Shown here in pieces: positions 45,472 through 54,530 of a stretch of 64,000 nt of DNA. Made by a program: the position numbers and the translations under genes. Below the pieces are notes generated by a model that was not told the DNA's origin, did not search any database, and saw only the letters and a program-made list of their open reading frames with translations. The DNA comes from Olleya sp. Hel_I_94. GTDB taxonomy: Bacteria; Bacteroidota; Bacteroidia; Flavobacteriales; Flavobacteriaceae. The DNA is taken from contig NZ_VISI01000002.1 of assembly GCF_007827365.1 (NCBI RefSeq), positions 625,001 through 689,000 of the forward strand, read 5' to 3'. The first letter of the stretch is position 1. Every line of letters starts with the position of its first letter.

Positions 45472-45849
45472 ATGATAGTAATATATCACAATCCTGAGTC
45501 TTCAGACTCAAACGCTTGCTTAAAAATACTTGAAACACATAAACACGATCACGAGGTCATAAAATATCAAGATAAGCCATTAGATAAAATTAAACTTGTT
45601 AAAATAATTAACATACTTAACATTAAACCTGAAGAGCTTATTAGAAAAGAAAGTAAAATTTGGGTAGAAAACTTTAAACATTTAGAAGATGATGGTCACC
45701 TGTTTAATGATGACAGCTTGATAGATATAATGATTGAGTATCAAGACCTTATTGAAAGACCAATAGTCATAAATGGCGAAAAAGCTGTAATAGGCAAACC
45801 TGCAAAACGTATTTTTGATATCATTCCGCAGCAAAAAGCAACGCTATAA
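45472..45849 (+). CDS. ArsC-like paralogue without the catalytic cysteine
   Basis: A 125-residue protein clearly paralogous to its upstream neighbour: it shares IYHNP, IKPEELIRK..IW, and IERPIV.N..KAVIG.P. At the catalytic position it has Ser (HNPESSDSN, S10 aligned to C10), and the GRP motif is GKP, so reductase chemistry by the usual thiol is not expected. It may be a regulatory partner, a binding protein, or a decayed duplicate. The only nearby Cys is C16 (NACLK). Confidence 0.8.
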   Translation: MIVIYHNPESSDSNACLKILETHKHDHEVIKYQDKPLDKIKLVKIINILNIKPEELIRKESKIWVENFKHLEDDGHLFNDDSLIDIMIEYQDLIERPIVINGEKAVIGKPAKRIFDIIPQQKATL

Positions 45850-45902
45850 TTACTCGTTTTTTATTTAACAAACCTTTAACCAAACCTACTTAAACCTATC
45901 GG

Positions 45903-45910
45903 TATTTTTG
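45903..45910 (+). promoter_or_regulatory. -7 element of the outer-membrane receptor gene
   Basis: TATTTTTG lies 25 bases before the ATG at 45936. Confidence 0.5.
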
Positions 45911-45935
45911 CGGTCATACTAAGAAAACCAAACTT

Positions 45936-48356
45936 ATGACTAAAAAAATTATTTCATTTTGCGTATTAATTTTATGCCTGAATCTTGCGTTGGCACAAAA
46001 TAATGATCAAAAAATGGTAACCATTAAAGGAAAAATACTTGAAAAAGATACCAATGCACCTTTAGAGTATGCCACTGTAGTATTTAAAAACACAACTAAT
46101 CCTGCAGATCTTTCTGGAGGTATTACTGATGCTTCTGGTAATTATTCAATCGAAATTAAATCAGGAACCTACAATGTTAGTTTTGAGTATATTGGTTTTA
46201 AAACCGAAGTTTTACCAAACAAATCCATAACAGATAATCAAACCTTTAAAACGCAATACTTATCTATTGATGCTGAAGCTTTAGATGAAATTGAAATTAT
46301 TGCTGAAAAGACAACAGTTGAAATTAGACTGGATAAAAAAATATACAACGTAGGAAAAGATTTAACTGTACGTGGTGGAACTGTAAGTGATGTTTTAGAC
46401 AACGTACCATCAGTATCTGTTGATGTTGAAGGTAATGTTGCTTTACGCGGAAATGATAACGTACGTATCCTTATTAACGGTAAGCCATCAGGATTAGTTG
46501 GATTAAATTCTACCGATGCATTAAGACAATTACCAGCTGAATCTATTGAAAAAGTTGAAGTTATTACTTCGCCTTCTGCTAGATATGAATCCGAAGGAAC
46601 AGCAGGTATACTTAATATCATATTAAAAAGAAGTAAGTTAGAAGGATTAAATGGTGCCATCACAACTAATGTTGGTTACAATCCTTCAGCAGGAATTAAT
46701 GGAAACATAAATTACAGAACTGGAGATATTAATATCTTTAATACTACTGGTTACAGCTATAGAGAAGCTCCAGGAAACTCGTTTACATCAACACAATACA
46801 AATCAACTGGAAATTTTTTAGACGAAACAAATACTTTTGATCGTATTAGAAAAGGACTTACTACTAATTTTGGTGTAGAATGGTATGTAAACGATTCTGC
46901 TTCATTAACAACATCTGTTTTGTACAGAGATAGTGATGATGAAAACAGCACGACCAACCTATTAGAACAATTTGACACAAACCGAAACTTGCTGTCTACA
47001 ACCGTTAGATTAGATCCAGAGTTTGAAGAAGACAAAACAATACAATACGCTTTAAATTTTCAAAAAAATTATAGCGATAGTGGACACGTTTTAACTTTTG
47101 ATTTTCAATATGAAGATAGCTCAGAAAACGAAAACTCATTAGTACAAGTAGATAACGTAATATCAGAACGTGTTGCAACTTTAGAAGATCAACAACAAAT
47201 TTTACTGCAAACAGATTACGTTTTACCTATTGGTGAAAATAGCCAATTTGAAGCAGGTTATAGAGGTAATTTTAACACCACATCTACAGACTTTCAAGTA
47301 GAATTATTGGATTCAGACACTAATCAATTTGAATTAAGCACAGATCTTACTAATCTTTTAAACTTTAAAGAATATCTTAATGCTGTATACACGCAATATG
47401 GTACAAAAATTAATAAATTTTCATTTTTATTAGGTCTTCGTTTAGAAAACACACAGTTAACTATTGATCAACCTACAACAGGAGATTACAACAAAAGAAA
47501 CTTTACAGGATTATTCCCTACCGTTAATCTTAATTACGAGTTTAGTGATAGAGAAAATTTAACTTTAGGTTATGCAAGACGTTTAAGACGTCCTCGTGGA
47601 TTTTTCTTAAATCCTTTTCCTTCTAGATCAAGTGTAACTAATTATTTTCAAGGTAATCCTAGTTTAAACCCAAGTTACTCTGGTCAATTTGACTTAGGTT
47701 ACTTAAAACGTTTTGGAAAATTTACATTTAACTCGTCATTATATTATGCACACGCTACAGATGTATTTAATTTTGTAAGTTTTGATACAGGAGATACTGC
47801 TATAGTAAATGGAGAGTCGTTACCAATCATACAACGTACACCTATTAATTTAGCAACAGAAGACAGGTATGGTTTTGAGTTTACACTAACTTACAACCCA
47901 TCTAGAAATTGGAGAGTTAATGGTAACTTTAACTTTTTTCAAAACGACACAAAAGGAACAACTCCAAACGGATTATCTTTAGACAACACAAACAACAGCT
48001 GGTTTGCACGTATTAATAATAAATATACATTACCAGGAGAAATTGATTGGCAAACTAATTTAAATTATAGAGGTCCAAGTGAAGATGCCCAAACTAAATC
48101 TGAAGGTATATTTACAACAACTATGGCTTTTAGTAAAGATTTATTTGGAGATAGTGCTTCAATAGCCTTTAACGTTAATGATTTATTTAATAGTAGAAAA
48201 CGTCAACAAAACACTACTACTCCAACTTTTGATGCTTACAGCGAGTACCAATGGAGAGAGCGTAGTTTTAACTTAGCCTTTACATACAGATTTAACCAGA
48301 AGAAAAAACGTGTAGAACGTGGAAGCTATGGTGGAGACGATGATTTTGAAGGATAG
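45936..48356 (+). CDS. TonB-dependent receptor, outer-membrane beta-barrel family
   Basis: An 806-residue receptor with signal peptide (1-21), carboxypeptidase-regulatory-like domain (about 28-115), plug (VSDVLDNVPSVSVDVEGNV, ESIEKVEVITSPSARYESEG) and a barrel with the SGQFDLGYLKRFGKFTF-type strands of the family called outer membrane beta-barrel (PF14905-like). The C-terminus is FNQKKKRVERGSYGGDDDFEG, a charged tail rather than the usual terminal aromatic. Substrate unknown. Own promoter; no SusD-type partner follows, so glycan uptake is not indicated. Confidence 0.88.
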   Translation: MTKKIISFCVLILCLNLALAQNNDQKMVTIKGKILEKDTNAPLEYATVVFKNTTNPADLSGGITDASGNYSIEIKSGTYNVSFEYIGFKTEVLPNKSITDNQTFKTQYLSIDAEALDEIEIIAEKTTVEIRLDKKIYNVGKDLTVRGGTVSDVLDNVPSVSVDVEGNVALRGNDNVRILINGKPSGLVGLNSTDALRQLPAESIEKVEVITSPSARYESEGTAGILNIILKRSKLEGLNGAITTNVGYNPSAGINGNINYRTGDINIFNTTGYSYREAPGNSFTSTQYKSTGNFLDETNTFDRIRKGLTTNFGVEWYVNDSASLTTSVLYRDSDDENSTTNLLEQFDTNRNLLSTTVRLDPEFEEDKTIQYALNFQKNYSDSGHVLTFDFQYEDSSENENSLVQVDNVISERVATLEDQQQILLQTDYVLPIGENSQFEAGYRGNFNTTSTDFQVELLDSDTNQFELSTDLTNLLNFKEYLNAVYTQYGTKINKFSFLLGLRLENTQLTIDQPTTGDYNKRNFTGLFPTVNLNYEFSDRENLTLGYARRLRRPRGFFLNPFPSRSSVTNYFQGNPSLNPSYSGQFDLGYLKRFGKFTFNSSLYYAHATDVFNFVSFDTGDTAIVNGESLPIIQRTPINLATEDRYGFEFTLTYNPSRNWRVNGNFNFFQNDTKGTTPNGLSLDNTNNSWFARINNKYTLPGEIDWQTNLNYRGPSEDAQTKSEGIFTTTMAFSKDLFGDSASIAFNVNDLFNSRKRQQNTTTPTFDAYSEYQWRERSFNLAFTYRFNQKKKRVERGSYGGDDDFEG

Positions 48357-48375
48357 TATATAGTACTTTTACAGA

Positions 48376-48417
48376 AAAAAAAATGTTGCTAATAATTATT
48401 AGCAACATTTTTTTTTG
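48376..48417 (+). terminator. Terminator of the outer-membrane receptor gene
   Basis: A 30-bp perfect palindrome from 48381 to 48410 (core TTGCTAATAATTATTAGCAA) with an A-run before and a long T-run after. Confidence 0.88.
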
Positions 48418-48453
48418 ATTGAGTAATTAGTCTCTAAAATAGATTGTAAAAAC

Positions 48454-48488
48454 AAAAAAGGGAAACTCGTTAGAATTTCCCTTTTTTT
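48454..48488 (-). terminator. Terminator of the 57-residue membrane protein gene
   Basis: AAAGGGAAA and TTTCCCTTT flank about ten bases, with A- and T-tracts outside, 17 bases beyond the stop on the minus strand. Confidence 0.8.
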
Positions 48489-48504
48489 ATATAATTGATT
48501 AAAA

Positions 48505-48678
48505 TTAAGCGTTACGCTTAGCTTTTTTCTCTTCTTTAATCTCGTTTAAACGCTCTATTAAACTTCCTCCAATCCAATAAGGAACTACAAAAGTTATTAA
48601 AAATATCATTAACCAAAACCCTATGGTTAAGATAGTTAAAAATGCTAAAAAGCCTAAATATTGGTCAAATTCGAACAT
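48505..48678 (-). CDS. 57-residue single-pass membrane protein
   Basis: The complement from ATG 48678 reads MFEFDQYLGFLAFLTILTIG and continues with WLMIFLITFVVPYW, then an amphipathic basic tail (LIERLNEIKEEKKAKRNA). A strong promoter (TTG, 20-base spacer, TATCTTTG) precedes it and a clean terminator follows, so a small real gene is well supported despite its size. Topology: two close hydrophobic stretches, then cytoplasmic charged helix. Function unknown. Confidence 0.75.
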   Translation of the reverse strand: MFEFDQYLGFLAFLTILTIGFWLMIFLITFVVPYWIGGSLIERLNEIKEEKKAKRNA

Positions 48679-48709
48679 AATGTGTTTAATTTCTAGTTTA
48701 TTATTAGTG

Positions 48710-48740
48710 CAAAGATAAAGTAAACTTGTTTTTTATACAA
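48710..48740 (-). promoter_or_regulatory. Promoter of the 57-residue membrane protein gene
   Basis: On the minus strand TTG (48738-48740), a 20-base spacer and TATCTTTG (48710-48717), 31 bases before the ATG. Confidence 0.65.
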
Positions 48741-48817
48741 TACAAATTCAAAAATTATTAACATAGTTGTTAATAACCTTTTAAATTATCCTTTGTTACA
48801 TCAGATATTAGTCATTT

Positions 48818-49330
48818 TTACTTAGCGTATGCACCTGATGAGTAAGTTAATTCGTAACTGTGTGTGTACACTTCAAACACAATACCAAATGGATCTTCAA
48901 CGTAGCACATTTTAAATGGTTTGTCTTCTGGATAATAGGCTCTAATTGGCATTCTTTGTTTTCCTCCATACGCCACAATTTTTTCAACTAGCGCTTCAAT
49001 ATTTGGGTCCTGAACGCAAAAGTGAAATAAACCAGTATTAAAAGGACTAAATTCTGTAGCTTCCTTTACACCATTTGGAAAAGAAAATAATTCTATTCCT
49101 ATTCCATCAGACGTAGCTAAATGTGCAATTTCAAAAGTAGACCAATCATCTCCAAAAACATCTATACACATCTGCCCTATTGCTGTTTCCTTTTCTTTTT
49201 TAACAATAGACGGTTCCATAATTACATACCATCCCATAACTTCAGAATAAAATTTAACAGCTTCCTTAATATCAGGAACCGTTATGCCTACATGAGAAAA
49301 TGATTTTGGATAAATTTTTATTGTTTCCAT
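48818..49330 (-). CDS. VOC/glyoxalase-family protein
   Basis: A 170-residue protein of the vicinal-oxygen-chelate superfamily (glyoxalase I, bleomycin resistance, dioxygenases). Likely metal ligands: His in FSHVGITVPDIKEAVKFY, the GLFHFCVQD His, and Glu in IVFEVYTH. Closest general type is lactoylglutathione-lyase-like, but substrate is unknown. It is divergent from an HxlR-type regulator with an operator-like palindrome in its promoter, so it is probably induced by a small reactive molecule sensed by that regulator. Confidence 0.82.
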   Translation of the reverse strand: METIKIYPKSFSHVGITVPDIKEAVKFYSEVMGWYVIMEPSIVKKEKETAIGQMCIDVFGDDWSTFEIAHLATSDGIGIELFSFPNGVKEATEFSPFNTGLFHFCVQDPNIEALVEKIVAYGGKQRMPIRAYYPEDKPFKMCYVEDPFGIVFEVYTHSYELTYSSGAYAK

Positions 49331-49346
49331 ATTTTATATTTTTTCT

Positions 49347-49354
49347 CAAAATTA
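49347..49354 (-). promoter_or_regulatory. -7 element of the VOC gene
   Basis: The minus strand reads TAATTTTG, 16 bases before the VOC start. Confidence 0.5.
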
Positions 49355-49357
49355 CTA

Positions 49358-49365
49358 TATATTTG
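49358..49365 (+). promoter_or_regulatory. -7 element of the HxlR-type gene
   Basis: TATATTTG overlaps the left arm of the operator palindrome; the leader to the ATG at 49462 would be about 90 bases. Confidence 0.4.
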
Positions 49366-49377
49366 CCTTGTAGGCAA
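49363..49377. promoter_or_regulatory. Operator-like palindrome TTGCCT-TGT-AGGCAA
   Basis: Perfect 6-bp arms around a 3-base centre. It lies just upstream of the VOC -7 element, between -7 and -33, and at the expected start site of the divergent HxlR gene. That is where a repressor would block both. Confidence 0.6.
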
Positions 49378-49461
49378 TAACTTACCTAAAAGTAATATAG
49401 TCACCCAAACGAGTAAATTATTGATTATTAGAAACATATAACTAATATTGAGATTATAATA

Positions 49462-49767
49462 ATGAAATGTCCTTTAAATTATACCATGGGTTTGATTGGT
49501 ACTAAATGGAAACCCTTAATATTGTTTCACTTATTAGATGGTGGTTTACGTTCTGGAATGTTACAACGTAAAATTGAAGGCATCTCTAACAAAATGTTTA
49601 CTCAAACGGTTAGAGAGTTGGAAAAAGATGGCTTAATAATACGTACCGTTTTTCCTGTTGTTCCTCCTAAAGTAGAGTATAAACTTAGTAAACGCGGACA
49701 ATCATTAGAGTCTATTTTAAAAAGTATGGATACTTGGGGTTTAGAAGATTGTAAACACGTCGTGTAA
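49462..49767 (+). CDS. HxlR-family winged-helix regulator
   Basis: A 101-residue MarR/HxlR-type regulator. CPLNYTMGLIGTKWKPLIL with Cys3 at its N-terminus is the family signature (in several relatives this Cys senses electrophiles or oxidation). The recognition helix lies in MLQRKIEGISNKMFTQTVRE, followed by the wing TVFPVVPPKVEYKLSKRG. It is divergent from the VOC gene and probably represses it and itself through the palindrome at 49363. The inducer is unknown. Confidence 0.9.
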   Translation: MKCPLNYTMGLIGTKWKPLILFHLLDGGLRSGMLQRKIEGISNKMFTQTVRELEKDGLIIRTVFPVVPPKVEYKLSKRGQSLESILKSMDTWGLEDCKHVV

Positions 49768-49916
49768 CTAAAATTAATCAATAAAAAAACTAGCAATTTT
49801 GGTCTTTTTTCTACTATAATTCACCAAAGTTATTTTTATTAAAATTTTATAAACAGAGGATATTAAACTCTACAATTTTCGTAATTTCGTAATCTTAAAA
49901 TTAATCAATCTTTATA

Positions 49917-51314
49917 ATGGAATATAGAATAGAAAAAGATACCATGGGCGAAGTTAAAGTACCTGCAGATAAGCTTTGGGGTGCACAAACAGAACGTTCT
50001 AGAAATAATTTTAAAATTGGTAACGTAGCCTCTATGCCTTTAGAAGTGGTATATGGTTTTGCGTATCTTAAAAAAGCTGCTGCTTATACCAACTGCGAAC
50101 TTGGCGTTTTACCAATTGAAAAAAGAGATCTTATAGCTAAAGTTTGTGATGAGATTTTAAATGGTCAACATGATGATCAATTTCCTTTAGTAATATGGCA
50201 AACTGGTTCTGGAACGCAATCTAACATGAATGTTAATGAGGTGATTGCAAATAGAGCACACCAAATTGCAGGAAAAACTATTGGAGAAGGCGAAAAGACT
50301 ATCCAACCTAATGATGATGTAAATAAATCGCAATCGTCAAATGATACGTTTCCAACAGGAATGCATATTGCTGCATATACTAAGATTGTAAAAACAACAA
50401 TTCCAGGTGTAAAACAATTGCGTGATACTTTAAAAAAGAAATCAGAAACTTTTAAAAACGTTGTAAAGATAGGTCGTACCCATTTAATGGATGCAACACC
50501 TTTAACTTTAGGTCAAGAATTTTCTGGTTATGTCTCTCAATTAGACCATGGATTAAAAGCTTTAGAAAACACATTGCCTCATTTAAGCGAAATAGCTTTA
50601 GGTGGTACTGCTGTTGGAACAGGTTTAAATACACCTAAAGGGTATTCTAAACGTGTAGCAGAATATATTGCAGAATTTACTGGACAACCATTTATAACTG
50701 CTCCTAATAAGTTTGAAGCATTAGCAGCACATGATGCAATTGTAGAAAGTCATGGTGCTTTAAAGCAATTAGCTGTATCATTAAACAAAATTGCTAATGA
50801 TATACGTATGATGGCTTCGGGACCAAGATCCGGAATTGGCGAAATTATTATTCCAGCAAATGAACCAGGAAGTTCTATCATGCCAGGAAAAGTAAATCCA
50901 ACACAATGCGAAGCGTTAACAATGGTCTGTGCACAAGTAATGGGTAACGATGTTGCTATTACTGTTGGTGGTACACAAGGACATTACGAATTGAATGTAT
51001 TTAAACCAATGATGGCTGCAAATATTTTACAATCTGCGCAATTAATTGGTGATGCTTGTGTTAGTTTTGATGTAAACTGTGCAGCAGGAATAGAGCCTAA
51101 CCATGAAGTTATTAAAGAATTACTAAACAACTCATTAATGTTAGTAACTGCTTTAAATACTAAAATTGGATATTATAAAGCTGCTGAAATTGCTAATACA
51201 GCGCATAAAAATGGAACAACTTTAAAAGTAGAAGCTGTTAACTTAGGCTATGTAACTGCTGAAGATTATGACGAGTGGGTTAAACCAGAAGACATGGTTG
51301 GTGCTTTAAAATAG
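49917..51314 (+). CDS. fumC: Fumarate hydratase, class II
   Basis: A 465-residue oxygen-stable enzyme of the citric acid cycle converting fumarate to malate. Motifs: [17 protein letters not shown], catalytic-loop [16 protein letters not shown] (mobile Ser), and [20 protein letters not shown], in which Gln is replaced by Met at the usual THLQDA position. [11 protein letters not shown] is also normal. Length fits. Own terminator follows. Confidence 0.96.
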   Translation: MEYRIEKDTMGEVKVPADKLWGAQTERSRNNFKIGNVASMPLEVVYGFAYLKKAAAYTNCELGVLPIEKRDLIAKVCDEILNGQHDDQFPLVIWQTGSGTQSNMNVNEVIANRAHQIAGKTIGEGEKTIQPNDDVNKSQSSNDTFPTGMHIAAYTKIVKTTIPGVKQLRDTLKKKSETFKNVVKIGRTHLMDATPLTLGQEFSGYVSQLDHGLKALENTLPHLSEIALGGTAVGTGLNTPKGYSKRVAEYIAEFTGQPFITAPNKFEALAAHDAIVESHGALKQLAVSLNKIANDIRMMASGPRSGIGEIIIPANEPGSSIMPGKVNPTQCEALTMVCAQVMGNDVAITVGGTQGHYELNVFKPMMAANILQSAQLIGDACVSFDVNCAAGIEPNHEVIKELLNNSLMLVTALNTKIGYYKAAEIANTAHKNGTTLKVEAVNLGYVTAEDYDEWVKPEDMVGALK

Positions 51315-51338
51315 TACATTACAATATATCATAAATTA

Positions 51339-51370
51339 AAAAACCGATAAGCTTACTTATCGGTTTTTTG
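51339..51370 (+). terminator. Terminator of fumC
   Basis: CCGATAAG (51344-51351) and CTTATCGG (51356-51363), flanked by A and T runs. Confidence 0.85.
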
Positions 51371-51467
51371 TTAGTTAGTTATTAATTATAAATAGGGATG
51401 GTTTTAAATAACCATTACAAGTTTATAACTAATTAAATTTCTATTCATTAACATATGTTAATAAATA

Positions 51468-52058
51468 CTATAGTTTTGCTCTAATCCTACTTAATTGCAC
51501 TGGAGTGATACTTAAAAATTTTGCAATTTGATATTGAGGTATTAAATTATCTATATTTGGTATAACTTTTCTTAATTTTAAATAACGCTGCTTCGCATTC
51601 ATTGTTAGTAGCTCAATATGTTTAGCATCATTCTGACACAATAATTGTTCTAAAAACTTAGCATGAAAGCCAAGTACCTCTGCATTAGTTTCACAAAGTG
51701 CTTTATACTTAAAGTAATCAACCTCGTAAATTTCGCAGTCGGTTAAAGACTCGTAAATACACTCAGAAGGCGTTTGATTTATTAACGCACGAAATGACGC
51801 TAAAATGATTCTAGGTACAAAAATTGATTTTGTTACCTCTTTCCCATTTTCTAATCTAACATAGGAGCGCATAACCCCTTTATTTATCATATATATTTTA
51901 TTAGGAACGTCTCCTATATTTACTAAAACAGTTCCTGATTTAACTTGCTTAATATGAGCAATTTCATAAACCAAATTAAAAGACGCTTCGGATATTGGAT
52001 AAAATGATGTTATATAAGATTTAATTTCATTGTAATACATTGGCTTTTCAGCTACCAT
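51468..52058 (-). CDS. Crp/Fnr-type transcriptional regulator
   Basis: A 196-residue protein with the cyclic-nucleotide-binding beta-roll (about 20-125: VKSGTVLVNIGDVPNKIYMI, GVMRSYVRLENGKEVTKSIF) and a C-terminal helix-turn-helix (PQYQIAKFLSITPVQLSRIR). It lacks the Cys cluster of Fnr and the Arg of classic CRP phosphate cassettes is not obvious, so cAMP binding is doubtful. The ATG six codons later is an alternative start. It is divergent from hutI, 157 bases apart, and could regulate it, but that is speculation. Confidence 0.85.
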   Translation of the reverse strand: MVAEKPMYYNEIKSYITSFYPISEASFNLVYEIAHIKQVKSGTVLVNIGDVPNKIYMINKGVMRSYVRLENGKEVTKSIFVPRIILASFRALINQTPSECIYESLTDCEIYEVDYFKYKALCETNAEVLGFHAKFLEQLLCQNDAKHIELLTMNAKQRYLKLRKVIPNIDNLIPQYQIAKFLSITPVQLSRIRAKL

Positions 52059-52186
52059 AATAATTATTTACACACAGGTTAAATGTATCATTTTAAATGA
52101 TGGAGCCTATAAGTTTTCGATGTAGCGCATTTATATTAATATAATAAGTAATGTAAAAAGAATTATTCAGTACTATGCATTTTATC

Positions 52187-52194
52187 TATATTTG
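52187..52194 (+). promoter_or_regulatory. -7 element of hutI
   Basis: TATATTTG lies 21 bases before the ATG at 52216 and overlaps an in-frame TTG at 52192, which is therefore not the start. Confidence 0.55.
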
Positions 52195-52215
52195 AACTTA
52201 AATTATTGCCCAATT

Positions 52216-53451
52216 ATGACCATACTTATTACAAATATCAAGGAATTACTTCAAGTAAGAGATGAAACTATTTTAAAAGTTTCTGGTTTACAAATGAAGG
52301 AATTACCAACTATAAAAAACGCTTACTTATTAATTGATAATGACACAATCGTAGATTATGGAGAGATGTCTGTCGTTACAGGTATAAATGCGGACCAAAT
52401 TATTGATGCGTCAGGTAAATTGGTATTACCTACTTGGTGTGACTCGCATACACATATTGTGTACGCTGGCGACAGATCTCAAGAGTTTGTAGACCGTATT
52501 AATGGTTTAAGTTATGAAGATATAGCTAATCGTGGAGGTGGTATTTTAAATAGCGCTAAAACACTGCAGGAAACTAGTGAAGATGACCTGTATAACCAAT
52601 CTGTTGCACGACTTAAAGCTGTTATGAGTTTGGGTACAGGTGCAATCGAAATAAAATCAGGTTATGGTCTAACTCCTGAAGCAGAATTTAAAATGCTACG
52701 TGTTATAAAAAGACTTAAAAAAGATTTTCCAATAAAAGTTAAAGCTACCTTTTTAGGTGCTCATGCATTACCATTAGCGTTTAAAAATAATAAACAAGGT
52801 TATTTAGATCAGATAATTAATGACATGTTACCTCAAATTGCTAAAGAAAATTTAGCCCAATATATTGATGTATTTTGCGAAAAGGGATATTTTGATTTAG
52901 ACGATACAGCACAAATACTTAAGGCAGGACAAGACTATAATTTAATTCCTAAAATACACGTTAATCAATTTAATGCTTTTGGAGGTATTGCTTTAGCTGT
53001 AAAACACAATGCCATAAGTGTTGATCATTTAGAAGAATTAAATAACGAAGACATTAATGCTTTAAAAGACAGTAATACAATGCCAGTTGCGTTACCTTCT
53101 TGCTCTTACTTTTTAAGTATACCATACACACCAGGAAGACAATTAATTGATGCTGGACTACCTTTAGCTTTAGCAACAGATTATAATCCTGGCTCAACAC
53201 CTTCTGGAAATATGAATTTTGTTGTAAGTACTGCATGTATAAAAATGAGGTTAACACCTGAAGAAGCCATTAATGCTGCAACACTAAATGGTGCTTATGC
53301 AATGGGAATATCAAATCAATATGGTAGTATTACCAAAGGAAAAAAAGCTAATGTAATAATTACTAAACCTATATCTAGCTATAATTATTTACCCTATGCT
53401 TTTGGTGATAACCATATAGAAACAGTAATAATTAATGGTGAAATAATCTAG
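52216..53451 (+). CDS. hutI: Imidazolonepropionase
   Basis: A 411-residue amidohydrolase, third step of histidine degradation: imidazolonepropionate to N-formiminoglutamate. Metal-binding H.H is in CDSHTHIVYAGDRSQEF; further ligands lie in FLGAHALP, KIHVNQFNAFGG and ATDYNPGSTPSGNM. EIKSGYGLTPEAEFKMLRVI is a family signature. The start is fixed by the -7 element. A formiminoglutamase-type gene follows 1.1 kb on; hutH and hutU are not in the window. Confidence 0.95.
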   Translation: MTILITNIKELLQVRDETILKVSGLQMKELPTIKNAYLLIDNDTIVDYGEMSVVTGINADQIIDASGKLVLPTWCDSHTHIVYAGDRSQEFVDRINGLSYEDIANRGGGILNSAKTLQETSEDDLYNQSVARLKAVMSLGTGAIEIKSGYGLTPEAEFKMLRVIKRLKKDFPIKVKATFLGAHALPLAFKNNKQGYLDQIINDMLPQIAKENLAQYIDVFCEKGYFDLDDTAQILKAGQDYNLIPKIHVNQFNAFGGIALAVKHNAISVDHLEELNNEDINALKDSNTMPVALPSCSYFLSIPYTPGRQLIDAGLPLALATDYNPGSTPSGNMNFVVSTACIKMRLTPEEAINAATLNGAYAMGISNQYGSITKGKKANVIITKPISSYNYLPYAFGDNHIETVIINGEII

Positions 53452-53483
53452 CAAAACATAAGTGCCTTATGTTTTAAATATAA

Positions 53484-53516
53484 AAAAACCTGAACGCATT
53501 TGCCTTCAGGTTTTTT
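53484..53516 (+). terminator. Terminator of hutI
   Basis: AAAACCTGAA (53485-53494) and TTCAGGTTTT (53505-53514), then T residues. Confidence 0.85.
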
Positions 53517-53551
53517 GTTATGGAATAAACAATTAATATTAGTTCAAGCTA

Positions 53552-54436
53552 TTATCTAAGTGTAAACTCAGAGCTTGAAACCAATTCGTTTGAGTTAAAA
53601 ACGTTTACTTGGTAACGTCCTTTTTCAAAATCATCATCTGTACTATTTACTATAAATTCACAGATATCTAGATTTCCATTTTCGTAATTAAACTTACTAA
53701 TAATACTATAATTAAGTGTTTGTTCACCAAACTTAATTTGTTGATTTACACCTAATATATTGTTTTTAGGATCTATAACTTGTACATACAATTCTTTATC
53801 TCCTGACTGTACTAATTTATTTTTAGCAACTGTGTAGCATACTCTAATTTTATCACTTCTTCCTGCTCTTTCTGTTGGAATAAGTTTACCATTATTACGT
53901 TCAATAACTCCAAATCCCTTTAAGTTTGCTGTTGTTAAAACTGCAGCATTTTCTACTACTTCTGCAAGCGCTGTATTTTGTACAACTAGAGAATCATTAA
54001 ACATTCTACTTTCTTCATATCTAACATTAGTACTATCTAAAGTAGTCGCTAAATGCATGTTTTCTACTTTTAATCTATCGTTTTCAGATAATAAAACATC
54101 CATTTCATCTTGTAATGCTAAATACTTCTTTTTGTATTTCCATAAACTACTAACGTTGTTTTCAGATACTTTTAACGAGTCTATTAAACTTTGAATACGC
54201 TCTCTAGCTTCTACTAAATTTTGATTAGTCACTTGACTTTCGCTTAAAGCGACATCATATTTAGCTACCATTGTATTTAAGTCGTTTAAAACGTCATTTT
54301 TTTCTTGTGTTAATTGCTGCTCAGTTTGTTGCTTGTCTTTATACAAAGTCGATGTATAAATTCCGGTTCCGATAAATAAAGCTAAGGCTATACCTAATGC
54401 AACCTTCAAACCTGTACTTGCTGTTTTATTTGCCAT
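53552..54436 (-). CDS. Single-pass membrane protein with coiled coil
   Basis: A 294-residue protein. One membrane helix near the N-terminus (VALGIALALFIGTGIYTSTL), a long coiled coil (about 38-165, heptad-like LTQEKNDVLNDLNTMVAKYD) and a beta-rich C-terminal domain (about 172-294, KLIPTERAGRSDKIRVCYTV). This layout is seen in conserved Bacteroidota hypothetical proteins of unknown function. It lies divergent from the formiminoglutamase gene and convergent with hutI; no functional link to histidine breakdown is implied. Confidence 0.7.
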   Translation of the reverse strand: MANKTASTGLKVALGIALALFIGTGIYTSTLYKDKQQTEQQLTQEKNDVLNDLNTMVAKYDVALSESQVTNQNLVEARERIQSLIDSLKVSENNVSSLWKYKKKYLALQDEMDVLLSENDRLKVENMHLATTLDSTNVRYEESRMFNDSLVVQNTALAEVVENAAVLTTANLKGFGVIERNNGKLIPTERAGRSDKIRVCYTVAKNKLVQSGDKELYVQVIDPKNNILGVNQQIKFGEQTLNYSIISKFNYENGNLDICEFIVNSTDDDFEKGRYQVNVFNSNELVSSSEFTLR

Positions 54437-54530
54437 AATTATTTGTTTTTAAATTGTAATCGTTAATTTTCTAGTTATTCTTTAATAATAAAAACGTAAT
54501 TTTAATTTTTCAAAACTACATAAAAAGTAA

